Positions 56,769-64,000 of a stretch of 64,000 nt of DNA are shown in pieces (the stretch's first letter is position 1; the number at the start of each line of letters is the position of its first letter). Where the stretch lies: assembly GCF_900637855.1 (NCBI RefSeq), contig NZ_LR134440.1, positions 620,001-684,000 of the forward strand, written 5' to 3'. A program made the position numbers and the translations under genes. The DNA comes from Neisseria animaloris. GTDB taxonomy: Bacteria > Pseudomonadota > Gammaproteobacteria > Burkholderiales > Neisseriaceae. The notes beneath the pieces are model-generated. The model saw only the letters and a list, made by a program, of their open reading frames with translations, was not told the DNA's origin and made no database searches.

Positions 56769-57038
56769 ATGAACCAAGATCAAGACATACAACTGACTTT
56801 CAACGAAATCGTAGATGCCTGCGGCAACGATGCCGATTGGGTGGTAAGCGTGATTGAAGAAGAAATCATCTCCGTGAGCGGCAGCCCGCAACAAGCCAGC
56901 TTCAGCGGCTTCCAACTCGCCCGCATCCGACGCGCCCGCCGCATCAGCCGCGATTTCGAAGCCAGCGTGCCTGCCACCGCACTGATTCTGCAACTTTTGG
57001 ACGAACTGGAAACGCTGCGCAAAGGCAAAGCGGATTAA
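56769..57038 (+). CDS. cbpM: Chaperone modulatory protein CbpM
   Basis: 89 aa. Matches the CbpM/GrpE-like helical family with LTFNEIVDACG, WVVSVIEEEIIS and FQLARIRRARRISRDFEAS; this is a MerR-like fold that binds the J-domain of CbpA and blocks it. Three bases after cbpA, so co-transcribed. Confidence 0.88.
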   Translation: MNQDQDIQLTFNEIVDACGNDADWVVSVIEEEIISVSGSPQQASFSGFQLARIRRARRISRDFEASVPATALILQLLDELETLRKGKAD

Positions 57039-57055
57039 CCTTTCGCCCGACACCC

Positions 57056-57090
57056 GAGGCCGTCTGAAAAAAATTTTTCAGACGGCCTCT
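57056..57090. terminator. Inverted DUS hairpin after cbpM
   Basis: GAGGCCGTCTGAAAAA and TTTTTCAGACGGCCTC with almost no loop, 18 bases past the stop. Confidence 0.8.
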
Positions 57091-57185
57091 CCGTACTTTG
57101 GTTATAACCAAATAAAAAACCATTCTTTCCGCAACCGCGGCGGACGGCGGAAAATACGGCAAACCCACCCCGAGGAACCTCCGCC

Positions 57186-57917
57186 ATGTCGTTATACGCC
57201 CCCAAACTCTGGCAGATTCCCCCTGCCGCCGCAGCCGCTTCGGGCCGTCTGAAAACACTGGAAACCGCGCTAAACCAACGTCTGCAACATATCGCCGACC
57301 GCTATCCGCATGCCGTTTTCGCCTCCAGTTTGGCGGTGGAAGACATGGTTGTTGCCGACCGGATAGGCCGTCTGAAACTGTCGCTGCGCATCATCACCCT
57401 CGATACCGGCAAACTCAACGCCGAAACCGTTGCATTGATTACAGAAACCAATGCCCGCTACCCGTTTGAAATCGAAGTGTACCGCCCTGCCCCCGAATCC
57501 GCTGCCGACTTTGAACGGCAATTCGGCAGTGCGGCCATGTATGAAAGCGTGGAACTGCGCCGCCGATGCTGCCACATCCGCAAAATCGAACCGCTCAACC
57601 GCGCCCTATGCCGCGCACCGGCATGGCTGACCGGGCAACGGCGTAGTCAGTCCGACACCCGCAGCGGCTTGGAATTTGAAGAACGCGACACCGCCCGCAA
57701 CATCGCCAAGTTCAATCCGATTTTCGATTGGGAAGAGGCCGACGTGTGGGCATACGCGCACCGATACGGCGTACCGCTCAACGCCCTGTACCGGCAAGGC
57801 TATCCCAGCATAGGCTGCGAACCGTGCACCCGACCGGTAAAACTCGGCGAAAACATCCGCGCCGGACGTTGGTGGTGGGAAAATAAAGACAGCAAAGAGT
57901 GCGGCCTGCATAAATAA
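57186..57917 (+). CDS. cysH: Assimilatory adenylyl-sulfate (APS) reductase
   Basis: 243 aa. PAPS/APS reductase fold with FASSLAVEDMVV and ITLDTGKLNAET (nucleotide binding). Cysteine pairs Cys128-Cys129 (RRCCHIRKIEPL) and Cys211/Cys214 (IGCEPCTRPV) would bind a 4Fe-4S cluster, the mark of APS rather than PAPS reductases; catalytic Cys239 is in SKECGLH. Reduces APS to sulfite with thioredoxin. In line with this, no APS kinase is seen. Two DUS copies are within the coding sequence (GRLKTLE and GRLKLSL). Confidence 0.93.
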   Translation: MSLYAPKLWQIPPAAAAASGRLKTLETALNQRLQHIADRYPHAVFASSLAVEDMVVADRIGRLKLSLRIITLDTGKLNAETVALITETNARYPFEIEVYRPAPESAADFERQFGSAAMYESVELRRRCCHIRKIEPLNRALCRAPAWLTGQRRSQSDTRSGLEFEERDTARNIAKFNPIFDWEEADVWAYAHRYGVPLNALYRQGYPSIGCEPCTRPVKLGENIRAGRWWWENKDSKECGLHK

Positions 57918-58229
57918 CCGGCAAGCCGCCCGCTTCTTCCCGTATGCTTATCTGAACCGCATCACTAATAATTACCAGAGGCCGTCTGAAAACATCTTTT
58001 CAGACGGCCTCTATACAAATATCCGCACCCAACCCCACATGCGCGCCTTTCCCCCGCCCGAACCGGTAACCATCCGTCTGCTATTCCGTGCGAGAAGGCT
58101 GAAGCGAGGGCTACCCGCACCATACCCATGCCACCCAAACCGCAGCAACAACAATAACAAAGAGGCCGTCTGAAAAAGCGTTTTTCAGACGGCCTCCACA
58201 CGAATATCCGCATTCAACCGCACAGCAAT
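57918..58229. repeat. Intergenic region with a duplicated DUS-hairpin segment
   Basis: Two similar blocks of about 60 bases (57978-58038 and 58161-58221). Each is an inverted DUS pair followed by AATATCCGCA-YY-CAACC-S-CAC. They lie in the same orientation about 183 bases apart. Both DUS pairs could form terminators for the converging cysH and patatin genes. No gene between them. Confidence 0.65.
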
Positions 58230-59723
58230 CTAACTGCCGCCAAACAAAGCCGCATCATAATTTTGTGGCTCTTTCACCGGCAGTTGCGGCCCGTCGCCGA
58301 CGAACCAAACGGGCTTGTGAACCGCCGCGGGAGTCTGCACCGGTTCGGCGGACAAATCATCCAACAGCCGTTTGTATTCGGGCGACTGCGCCATCAACAC
58401 CCGCGCGGCGGTTTTCAAATCGTTGATGTCGTTGGGGGGCAGGTAGAAACTGGTGGAAATGTTCAATACGTTCTTGCGCAACTGCGATTCCGGCAAATCG
58501 CGCAGATTCAGGCTCACGAAATACATGCTGACTTTGCGCCCGCCGGAGCCGGTTGCCACCGCTTCGTTCCATTGGTCGGTAAACGCGCGGAAACGGCGCA
58601 GGGATTCTTGCGAATACTGGTCGATGGGAATATTGATAATGGCGTTCAACACATCGTAAAAACCCGGCACGGCGGCGGTTTTGTCGATGGCCGTGCTCAT
58701 CTGGTTTTGCGCGTTAACGTTGATCACGATGATTTTGTTGACTTTGCCTTCGATAAACTGCCGGTAAAGCACGTTTTTCGGATAAATTTCGGTAACGTCG
58801 AGCAAACTGCGCAAACCGAGGTTGTCGGTAAGGCCGCCGTCGATCAGGTGGATATACGGGCGCGCTTTGCTGTCTTCGTATTGTTTGAGATTTTCTTTAA
58901 ACTCTTTGCGGGTATGTCGTTGCAGCTTGCCGCTATCCCTTTCCACCGCTTTTTCCAAACGCGGCGGCAAAGTATAGCCGCAGTTGCCGCCGTTATTGTT
59001 GAGCGTGATGGGGCTGAACACCAGCGGCACCGCGCTGGATGCCGCCACCGCCCGCGCAAGGGGCAGGTCGGAAAGGTTCAGGCACATCGCATCGAAATAT
59101 TCCTGCGTGAAATCCAAACGGTTGCCTAGCGACATATCGGTGGCGGTAATCACGGCGAAAGGCCCTTTGCGGCGTTTTTCCAAATCGCCGAAGGTGGCAT
59201 TGCGAAATAGCGTCGCTTCAAACTGCTCCTGCAACAAATCGCCGCGCCCGAACTCAGGCGAGGTAAGCCGCGGCAGATTGGCGGCCGAAAACACTTGCTT
59301 GGCAAACTGGCGTTGGAAATTCTGCTTTAGGAAGCGGCGCTCGAATGCAGGAATCGTGTTCTGCCCGTGCAGCGAAAAATATGCCGCCAGCACCGAACCG
59401 CCCGATACGCCGTAGGTCAGGTCGATACTTTCGCTCAATTTGATTTCTTTACCGCCTATATAGACTTTCTGCCTGCTCAATTCTTCCAAAACACCGTAAC
59501 CCAGTGCGGCTGCCCGTGTGCCGCCACCCGAAAGCATCAGCACGATAAACGTATCGTCGCCCTCCTGCCGCTCCAAAGCATGTTGCAGGCGGTAGCCTTT
59601 TTCGGTATCGATCCGGCTGATGGCCGCCACAGGCGGATAACGCACCAGAGCGCAGGCCGACAGCAGCAACGCTGCCGATAACACACAACATTTTTTCAGG
59701 CCGTCTGAAAAAGAAATTCGCAT
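58230..59723 (-). CDS. Patatin-like phospholipase lipoprotein
   Basis: 497 aa from ATG 59723. The signal peptide ends in the lipobox LLSAC (Cys24). Patatin domain: oxyanion loop SGGGTRAAA (65-73), nucleophile Ser107 in GVSGGS and LIDGGLTDNLGLRS with the catalytic Asp. A long C-terminal part (after about 330) lacks recognisable motifs and ends in a DUS-free acidic/aromatic stretch. Likely an envelope-bound lipid acyl hydrolase. Another possible start is a TTG eight codons upstream, which I reject. Confidence 0.9.
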   Translation of the reverse strand: MRISFSDGLKKCCVLSAALLLSACALVRYPPVAAISRIDTEKGYRLQHALERQEGDDTFIVLMLSGGGTRAAALGYGVLEELSRQKVYIGGKEIKLSESIDLTYGVSGGSVLAAYFSLHGQNTIPAFERRFLKQNFQRQFAKQVFSAANLPRLTSPEFGRGDLLQEQFEATLFRNATFGDLEKRRKGPFAVITATDMSLGNRLDFTQEYFDAMCLNLSDLPLARAVAASSAVPLVFSPITLNNNGGNCGYTLPPRLEKAVERDSGKLQRHTRKEFKENLKQYEDSKARPYIHLIDGGLTDNLGLRSLLDVTEIYPKNVLYRQFIEGKVNKIIVINVNAQNQMSTAIDKTAAVPGFYDVLNAIINIPIDQYSQESLRRFRAFTDQWNEAVATGSGGRKVSMYFVSLNLRDLPESQLRKNVLNISTSFYLPPNDINDLKTAARVLMAQSPEYKRLLDDLSAEPVQTPAAVHKPVWFVGDGPQLPVKEPQNYDAALFGGS

Positions 59724-59829
59724 GATGGCATTCCTGTCATATGGCAAAAAAATCGGATTTACACGTTATATTTTGCCACAAAAGCCGACAGGCAGCCCAA
59801 GCTGCCTGTTCCGTTTCCCGACTATTTTG

Positions 59830-60435
59830 CTATTCCGCTTTATCGCCGATTTTGCCTTCTTTGCCGCTGAGCAAGTTTTGGATATTGCTTTTATGCCGGT
59901 AAAGCACCAACAAGGCAATCACCGCCGTCGCCCACACCCACGAACCGTAAGGCATTAGAAAGTAAGCGGCAACCGGGCTGAGAACGGTTGCCGTCAAAGC
60001 CGCCAGCGAAGACACTTTGAACCCGAACGCCATCACCAGCCACACCACCGCGCAAACCAAAGCAGTCGGCCACGACAAAGCCAACAGCACACCAAAAGCC
60101 GTCGCCACGCCTTTGCCGCCCTTAAAGCCGAAAAACACCGGCCACATATGCCCCACCAACGCGGCCACGGCTACCAGCGCAATGGTGCTGTTATCCAAAC
60201 CGAGCGGCTCCTGCACCCACAAGGCCAACAGTACGGCAACCAACCCTTTCAACGCATCGCCGAGCAGCGTTAACGCCGCCGCTTTTTTCTTGCCGCTGCG
60301 CAATACGTTGGTCGCCCCCGGATTGCCCGAACCGTAAGTGCGCGGATCGGCCATACCGAAAAGCTTCGACACGATTACCGCAAACGAAAGCGAACCGATT
60401 AAATAAGAAGTGATAACCGCCAATAAATTAAACAT
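59830..60435 (-). CDS. plsY: Glycerol-3-phosphate acyltransferase PlsY
   Basis: 201 aa from ATG 60435 (MFNLLAVITSYLIGSLSFAV). Multi-spanning membrane protein with the PlsY motifs GSGNPGATNVLRSGKKKAA, FFGFKGGKGVATAFGVLLAL and a last PYGSWVWATA-LYRHKSNIQ segment. Acylates glycerol-3-phosphate with acyl phosphate for phospholipid synthesis. Divergent from folB across 61 bases, a conserved pairing in proteobacteria. Confidence 0.95.
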   Translation of the reverse strand: MFNLLAVITSYLIGSLSFAVIVSKLFGMADPRTYGSGNPGATNVLRSGKKKAAALTLLGDALKGLVAVLLALWVQEPLGLDNSTIALVAVAALVGHMWPVFFGFKGGKGVATAFGVLLALSWPTALVCAVVWLVMAFGFKVSSLAALTATVLSPVAAYFLMPYGSWVWATAVIALLVLYRHKSNIQNLLSGKEGKIGDKAE

Positions 60436-60496
60436 TACCGTTACTTTTGTTTTAGAATGAAAGCGTAATTTTAACGTGAAAACGGCGCAACACAAA

Positions 60497-60853
60497 ATGG
60501 ACAAAATCTTTTTGAACGGCATGAAAGCCGAAACGTTGATCGGCGTATACGATTGGGAACGCGAGCAAATGCAGACGCTGGTGCTGGATTTGGTTATCGG
60601 CATTCCCGAAAAAACCGCCGTTTCAGATAACATCGACGACACCATACACTACGCCGACGTATGCGATGCCGTGCGCAGCAGCCTGAAAAACCAGCAATTC
60701 CTGCTGCTGGAAGCCTTGGCCGAACATGTAGCCGAACTGGTATTGCAGGATTTCGGCGCACAATGGATACGTGTGCGCATCATCAAGCCCGGCATTTTGC
60801 CCGATGTGCGCGAAGTCGGTGTAGAAATCGAACGCAGCGCCGACAACGTATAA
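60497..60853 (+). CDS. folB: Dihydroneopterin aldolase
   Basis: 118 aa from ATG 60497 (MDKIFLNGMKAETLIGVYDW). LIGVYDWEREQMQTLVLDL holds the conserved substrate-binding Glu and Tyr; DTIHYADVCDAVRSSL and FLLLEALAEHVAEL follow, with the catalytic Lys in RIIKPGILPDVREVGVEIER. Folate pathway. Promoter region shared with plsY. Confidence 0.94.
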   Translation: MDKIFLNGMKAETLIGVYDWEREQMQTLVLDLVIGIPEKTAVSDNIDDTIHYADVCDAVRSSLKNQQFLLLEALAEHVAELVLQDFGAQWIRVRIIKPGILPDVREVGVEIERSADNV

Positions 60854-60928
60854 CCGACTTTTTCAGACGGCCTCCCGACATTGCCCGTTTAACCGTTTGC
60901 ACCCCGCTGTTTTATTGACGGATACCTT

Positions 60929-61552
60929 ATGAACCATCAAACACATCCGATTCAAACCGTTGCCCTCGCCTTTACCGGCGCATCGGGCATGCCTTACGGC
61001 ATCCGGCTGCTGGAATGCCTGCTGCACAGCGGCAAAACCGTTTGGCTGCTGTATTCGCAGGCCGCACAAGTGGTGGCCGGGCAGGAAATGAACCTTTCCC
61101 TCCCTTCCAACCCTACCGCCTGCCAAACGTTTTTATGCGAAAAATTCAATGTACCCGCAGAGCAACTGCGCGTATTCGGCAAAGACGAATGGTTTGCCCC
61201 ACCCGCCTCCGGCACCAATCCCGCCGATGCTATGATTATCTGCCCCGCCAGCATGGGCGTGGTGGCGGCAGTGGCGCACGGCACTTCAGACCACCTTATC
61301 GAACGTGCCGCCGATGTGTGCCTGAAAGAACGCCGCCCGCTGATACTCGTGCCGCGCGAAACGCCGCTTTCATCACTGCATCTGGAAAACCTGCTGAAAC
61401 TTTCGCAACTCGGAGCGGTTATCCTGCCGCCCGCACCCGGTTTTTACCATCATCCGCAGAGTATTGATGATTTAATTGACTTCGTTGTAGCACGTATTCT
61501 TGACCAATTACGCATTCCGCACACCTTGATGACTAAATGGGGAGAAAAATAA
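60929..61552 (+). CDS. ubiX: Flavin prenyltransferase UbiX
   Basis: 207 aa. ALAFTGASGMPYGIRLLECL at the start (FMN-binding loop), MIICPASMGVVAAVAHGTSDHLIERAADV and RPLILVPRETPLSSLHLENL are the UbiX landmarks. It prenylates FMN to the cofactor of UbiD, the ubiquinone decarboxylase. Slightly longer than E. coli UbiX because of an insert near residue 60-85. Confidence 0.94.
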   Translation: MNHQTHPIQTVALAFTGASGMPYGIRLLECLLHSGKTVWLLYSQAAQVVAGQEMNLSLPSNPTACQTFLCEKFNVPAEQLRVFGKDEWFAPPASGTNPADAMIICPASMGVVAAVAHGTSDHLIERAADVCLKERRPLILVPRETPLSSLHLENLLKLSQLGAVILPPAPGFYHHPQSIDDLIDFVVARILDQLRIPHTLMTKWGEK

Positions 61553-61645
61553 ATCTTTCTATTACAATGAATTAAAAATTTATAAAGTATTTTTACTCTG
61601 GGTACTCGTTGACAGTAATCAATACTTTGTTTTAACCTGCCGCAC

Positions 61646-61726
61646 ATGAATACATCAAACAACCGCCCCTTTGCTTATTTTTATTGGTACCACACAACAG
61701 TGCGGTACTTTTTTGCGCTTGTCTGA
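61646..61726 (+). other. Possible aromatic-rich leader peptide ORF
   Basis: ATG to TGA, 26 codons, including the run FAYFYWYHTTVRYFF in which eight or more of fifteen residues are aromatic. The Trp and Tyr codons at 61685-61690 overlap the 5' arm of the first hairpin. No clear ribosome site precedes the ATG, and the T-rich base composition raises the chance of Phe and Tyr codons, so translation is not assured. Confidence 0.3.
61687..61714 (+). terminator. Hairpin with T-run inside the leader ORF
   Basis: GTACCACAC pairs with GTGCGGTAC (one A-C mismatch) around AACA, followed by six T. It could be the ubiX terminator or the first hairpin of an attenuator. Confidence 0.6.
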
Positions 61727-61760
61727 AATACAGATAAACTTTAAGCAAACGCGAAATAGA

Positions 61761-61790
61761 GCCGCCCGAATTCACAGGCGGCCTTTTTAT
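61761..61790 (+). terminator. GC-rich hairpin with T-run just before the 173-aa gene
   Basis: GCCGCC pairs with GGCGGC around a 10-base loop and is followed by CTTTTTATTT. The arms GCCGCCCGAA and TTCACAGGCGGC look like a decayed inverted DUS pair. A second GCCGCC at 61793-61798 can compete for the same GGCGGC arm. Confidence 0.6.
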
Positions 61791-61822
61791 TTGCCGCCCG
61801 AGAGCCCAAGGAGTAAATAAAA

Positions 61823-62344
61823 ATGAAAGCCGCCGTTATGTTAAACACCTCAAACCAAAGCAACCCGGCACCATTGCACCGCTGTAGTATCATTGTAGAC
61901 GGCAATACCCACCGTCCTGATCTGTTTTCGCTGCAACTGCCCGAAACAGCCGGCACCGCACTGGTAAGTGAAGCCATGCTGCCGCAAATTCGCGCCGTCG
62001 CCGCGCTGATTGCCGCGATGCGCCATGATTTCAAACAGCCCAGCCCAAACGTATTTACCGAAGAAGCCGACTGGTTTGCCGCCCGCATTATCGTTTTAGG
62101 CGTGCGCCGCTTCCACCTCGACATTACCCTACTGCCGATGCTGAATCTGGCCAACCGGCGTGCCCAAGCCTTCGCCGCCGCCCGCAAGCTGCCGTTTGTG
62201 CCTGCCGAAATGCGCATGAGCCTGCATGCGGGCCGGCCGTCCAATCTTTTGATTGTGGAAACCGAATGCCATCTGGCAAGCAGCGGAAACATTGTGGCCG
62301 ACAGCATTGCCCTCGCCGGCCGCCTGCCTAAATTTTCCGGCTGA
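61823..62344 (+). CDS. Protein of unknown function
   Basis: 173 aa, not recognised. Strong ribosome site AAGGAG 9 bases before ATG. It has no signal peptide or membrane helix. A mixed alpha/beta pattern can be seen: RCSIIVDGNTHRPDLFSLQL, a helix AMLPQIRAVAALIAAMRHDF, then VRRFHLDITLLPMLNLANRR and RMSLHAGRPSNLLIVETECH. Codon use fits its neighbours, which supports a real gene. No operon partner: ubiX lies 270 bases upstream and rep begins 238 bases downstream behind its own promoter. Confidence 0.65.
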   Translation: MKAAVMLNTSNQSNPAPLHRCSIIVDGNTHRPDLFSLQLPETAGTALVSEAMLPQIRAVAALIAAMRHDFKQPSPNVFTEEADWFAARIIVLGVRRFHLDITLLPMLNLANRRAQAFAAARKLPFVPAEMRMSLHAGRPSNLLIVETECHLASSGNIVADSIALAGRLPKFSG

Positions 62345-62544
62345 CTTCAGACGGCCTTCAGAAAAAAATCACATTCCTGATACCGTCTGTCCGCTCAAAC
62401 CGTCAGTAGCCGTTTATTCACCGTCAGCCATTTACACTCCGGTATGGTATTAAGGCGGTTTTTAAGTGGATTAACTATACCGGTTTCGCTATTCCGCCTT
62501 TAACTCAACAAGCGAACCAAGGCCGTCTGAAAACAACAAAATGC

Positions 62545-62550
62545 TATAAT
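62545..62550 (+). promoter_or_regulatory. Extended -10 of the rep promoter between two DUS
   Basis: TGCTATAAT (TG-n-TATAAT), a consensus extended -10, lies between AGGCCGTCTGAA (62520-62531) and TTCAGACGGCCT (62566-62577), 33 bases before the start codon. Confidence 0.65.
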
Positions 62551-62582
62551 CTGCCCCGCATTTCTTTCAGACGGCCTCTTCT

Positions 62583-64000
62583 ATGAAACTCAATCCCCAG
62601 CAACAACAAGCCGTGCAATATCTTGGCGGCCCCCTGCTCGTTTTGGCAGGTGCGGGCAGCGGCAAAACCGGTGTGATTACCCAGAAAATCAAATACCTGA
62701 TTACCCAAGTAAATTATCCCGCCCACCACATCGCCGCCATCACGTTTACCAACAAAGCCGCTAAAGAAATGCAGGAGCGTGTGGGCAAAATGCTGCCGAA
62801 AAGCCAAACGCGCGGCCTGACCATATGTACTTTCCATTCGCTCGGTATGCGCATTTTGCGTGAAGAAGCCGCCAACATCGGCTACAAGAAAAACTTTTCC
62901 ATTCTCGACGGCACCGACAGTGCCAAAATCATCAACGAGCTGCTCGGCAGCACCGGCAAAGAAGCGGTGTTCAAAGCCCAGCATCAGATTTCTTTGTGGA
63001 AAAACGATTTGAAAACGCCCGAAGAAATTTTTCAGACGGCCTCCAACGAGTGGGAAAGCCAAATGGCGAAAGTGTATGCCGGCTATCAGGCCACGCTGGA
63101 GAGCTATCAGGCCGTTGATTTCGACGACTTAATCCGCCTGCCTGCCGTGCTGTTGCAGCAAAACAGCGAAGTGCGCCACAAATGGCAGCTCCGCCTGCGC
63201 TATCTGCTGGTGGACGAATGCCAAGACACCAATGCCTGCCAATACACTTTGATGAAGCTGCTCACCGGCGCGGAAGGCATGTTTACCGCCGTGGGCGACG
63301 ACGACCAATCCATCTACGCATGGCGCGGCGCAAACATGGAAAACCTGCGCCAAATGCAGGAAGATTATCCGCAGATGAAGGTAATCAAGCTGGAGCAAAA
63401 CTACCGCTCCACCGCGCGGATATTGAAAGTGGCCAACAAGGTGATTGAAAACAACCCCAAGCTGTTTAAAAAAACCTTGTGGTCGCAGTTCGGCATGGGC
63501 GAACACATCAAAATCGTCGCCTGCCAGCATGAACAGCACGAAGCCGAATGGGTGGTAAGCCAGATTGTGAAACAAAAACTGGTGGGCGGCGACAAAACCC
63601 GATACGCCGATTTCGCCGTCCTCTACCGCGGCAACCATCAGGCGCGGGTGTTTGAAGAAGCCTTGCGCAGCGCGCGCGTGCCTTACCAGCTTTCAGGCGG
63701 CCAGAGTTTTTTTGATAAGGCCGAAATCAAAGACGTATTGTCCTACATCCGCCTGCTCGCCAACCCCAACGACGACCCCGCCTTTTTACGCGCCGTTACC
63801 ACACCCAAACGCGGCATCGGTGAAGCCACGCTCGGCAAACTTAACGCCTATGCCCACAGCCACGAATGCAGCCTGTATGAAGCGGCGTTAAACCCCGAAG
63901 CACAGGCCGTCTTAAACGCCCAAAACCGCGAGCACCTGCAACAATTCATGGCCTTGATGGAAGATTACCGCGCCCGTGCCGAACACGACGACGCGGGCGA
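62583..64000 (+). CDS. rep: ATP-dependent DNA helicase Rep (cut by right edge)
   Basis: The first 472 codons are visible and the frame runs off the window. UvrD/Rep superfamily 1 helicase. N-terminus MKLNPQQQQAVQYLGGPLLV, Walker A AGAGSGKT, motif Ia ITFTNKAAKEM, ICTFHSLG, motif II VDECQDTN, motif III GDDDQSIYAWRGA and motif IV LEQNYRST. The start MKLNPQQQQAV and the NACQY after motif II are closer to Rep than to UvrD. A 3'-5' helicase that helps forks past bound proteins. The start lies 5 bases after a reverse DUS, so the ribosome site is weak. Confidence 0.92.
   Translation, partial: MKLNPQQQQAVQYLGGPLLVLAGAGSGKTGVITQKIKYLITQVNYPAHHIAAITFTNKAAKEMQERVGKMLPKSQTRGLTICTFHSLGMRILREEAANIGYKKNFSILDGTDSAKIINELLGSTGKEAVFKAQHQISLWKNDLKTPEEIFQTASNEWESQMAKVYAGYQATLESYQAVDFDDLIRLPAVLLQQNSEVRHKWQLRLRYLLVDECQDTNACQYTLMKLLTGAEGMFTAVGDDDQSIYAWRGANMENLRQMQEDYPQMKVIKLEQNYRSTARILKVANKVIENNPKLFKKTLWSQFGMGEHIKIVACQHEQHEAEWVVSQIVKQKLVGGDKTRYADFAVLYRGNHQARVFEEALRSARVPYQLSGGQSFFDKAEIKDVLSYIRLLANPNDDPAFLRAVTTPKRGIGEATLGKLNAYAHSHECSLYEAALNPEAQAVLNAQNREHLQQFMALMEDYRARAEHDDAG

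Larger units (their letters stand above)
61553..61822. other. Leader region upstream of the 173-aa gene
   Basis: 270 AT-rich bases holding a TTGACA (61609-61614), a 26-codon ORF rich in Phe, Tyr and Trp, two T-tailed hairpins and a strong ribosome site (AAGGAG, 61808-61813). Described piece by piece in separate entries. Confidence 0.5.

Noticed and set aside
58434..58439. Run of six G in the patatin gene as a phase-variation tract
   Set aside because: Too short for reliable slipped-strand switching and the frame is intact.
59724..59747. TTG start eight codons upstream for the patatin gene
   Set aside because: The ATG at 59723 gives a normal lipoprotein signal peptide; the extension adds polar residues before it.

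Overview
The window is a stretch of a Neisseriaceae chromosome, most likely a Neisseria species. The main evidence is the very dense 12-mer AGGCCGTCTGAA (and its complement TTCAGACGGCCT), the AG dialect of the Neisseria DNA uptake sequence (DUS). It occurs singly inside genes and as inverted pairs at many gene ends. Gene content agrees: ComL/BamD, ClpS-ClpA, Hfq, FtsH, Mfd and LpxK all read as neisserial orthologues. The species cannot be fixed from this window. Both edges cut genes: an RTX protein on the left (1-627) and a Rep-type helicase on the right (62583-64000). I see no rRNA, tRNA, CRISPR array, prophage or intact insertion sequence.

Layout. 1-13.6 kb: RTX protein end, YecA/SEC-C protein, SPOUT methyltransferase, a solitary flavin halogenase-like oxidoreductase, RDD membrane protein, hemF, pnp, yqgE-ruvX, bamD and rluD (divergent, with overlapping start codons), and the lpxK-DUF2059-Trm112-kdsB operon. 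13.6-24.5 kb: a secreted PEBP protein in AT-rich DNA, xseA, glnD, nadK, a YpfJ-like metallopeptidase, purN, a DUF3108 protein, and the divergent anaerobic pair dcuB / grcA with an FNR-type site ahead of grcA. 24.5-37.9 kb: clpSA, a cold shock gene, smpB, guaA, ftsH, rlmE / yhbY, a nucleoside kinase-folK-SirB2 cluster, a YtqB/MnmM methyltransferase, hfq and dut.

37.9-45.5 kb is a molybdenum and nitrate block: moaD-moaE-mobA-moeA (cofactor synthesis), the nitrate-sensing pair narX-narL and modABC (molybdate uptake). Together with grcA and dcuB this suggests nitrate-linked or fermentative anaerobic growth, although the nitrate reductase itself is not in the window. 45.6-51.1 kb: aroD, pip, mfd. 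51.1-62.5 kb: a MITE-like repeat, a META lipoprotein, an M28 peptidase fused to an autotransporter barrel, cysN without an adjacent cysD, cbpA-cbpM, an APS-reductase cysH, a patatin lipoprotein, plsY, folB, ubiX and an unrecognised 173-aa protein preceded by a possible attenuator leader. The window ends in rep.

Most striking: the M28-barrel fusion; an aromatic-rich 26-codon leader ORF overlapping mutually exclusive hairpins before the unknown gene at 61823; a DUS of the Eikenella type next to the resident type just after mfd; a palindromic repeat element read in frame inside mfd; and several promoters whose -10 box lies between two opposed DUS copies.
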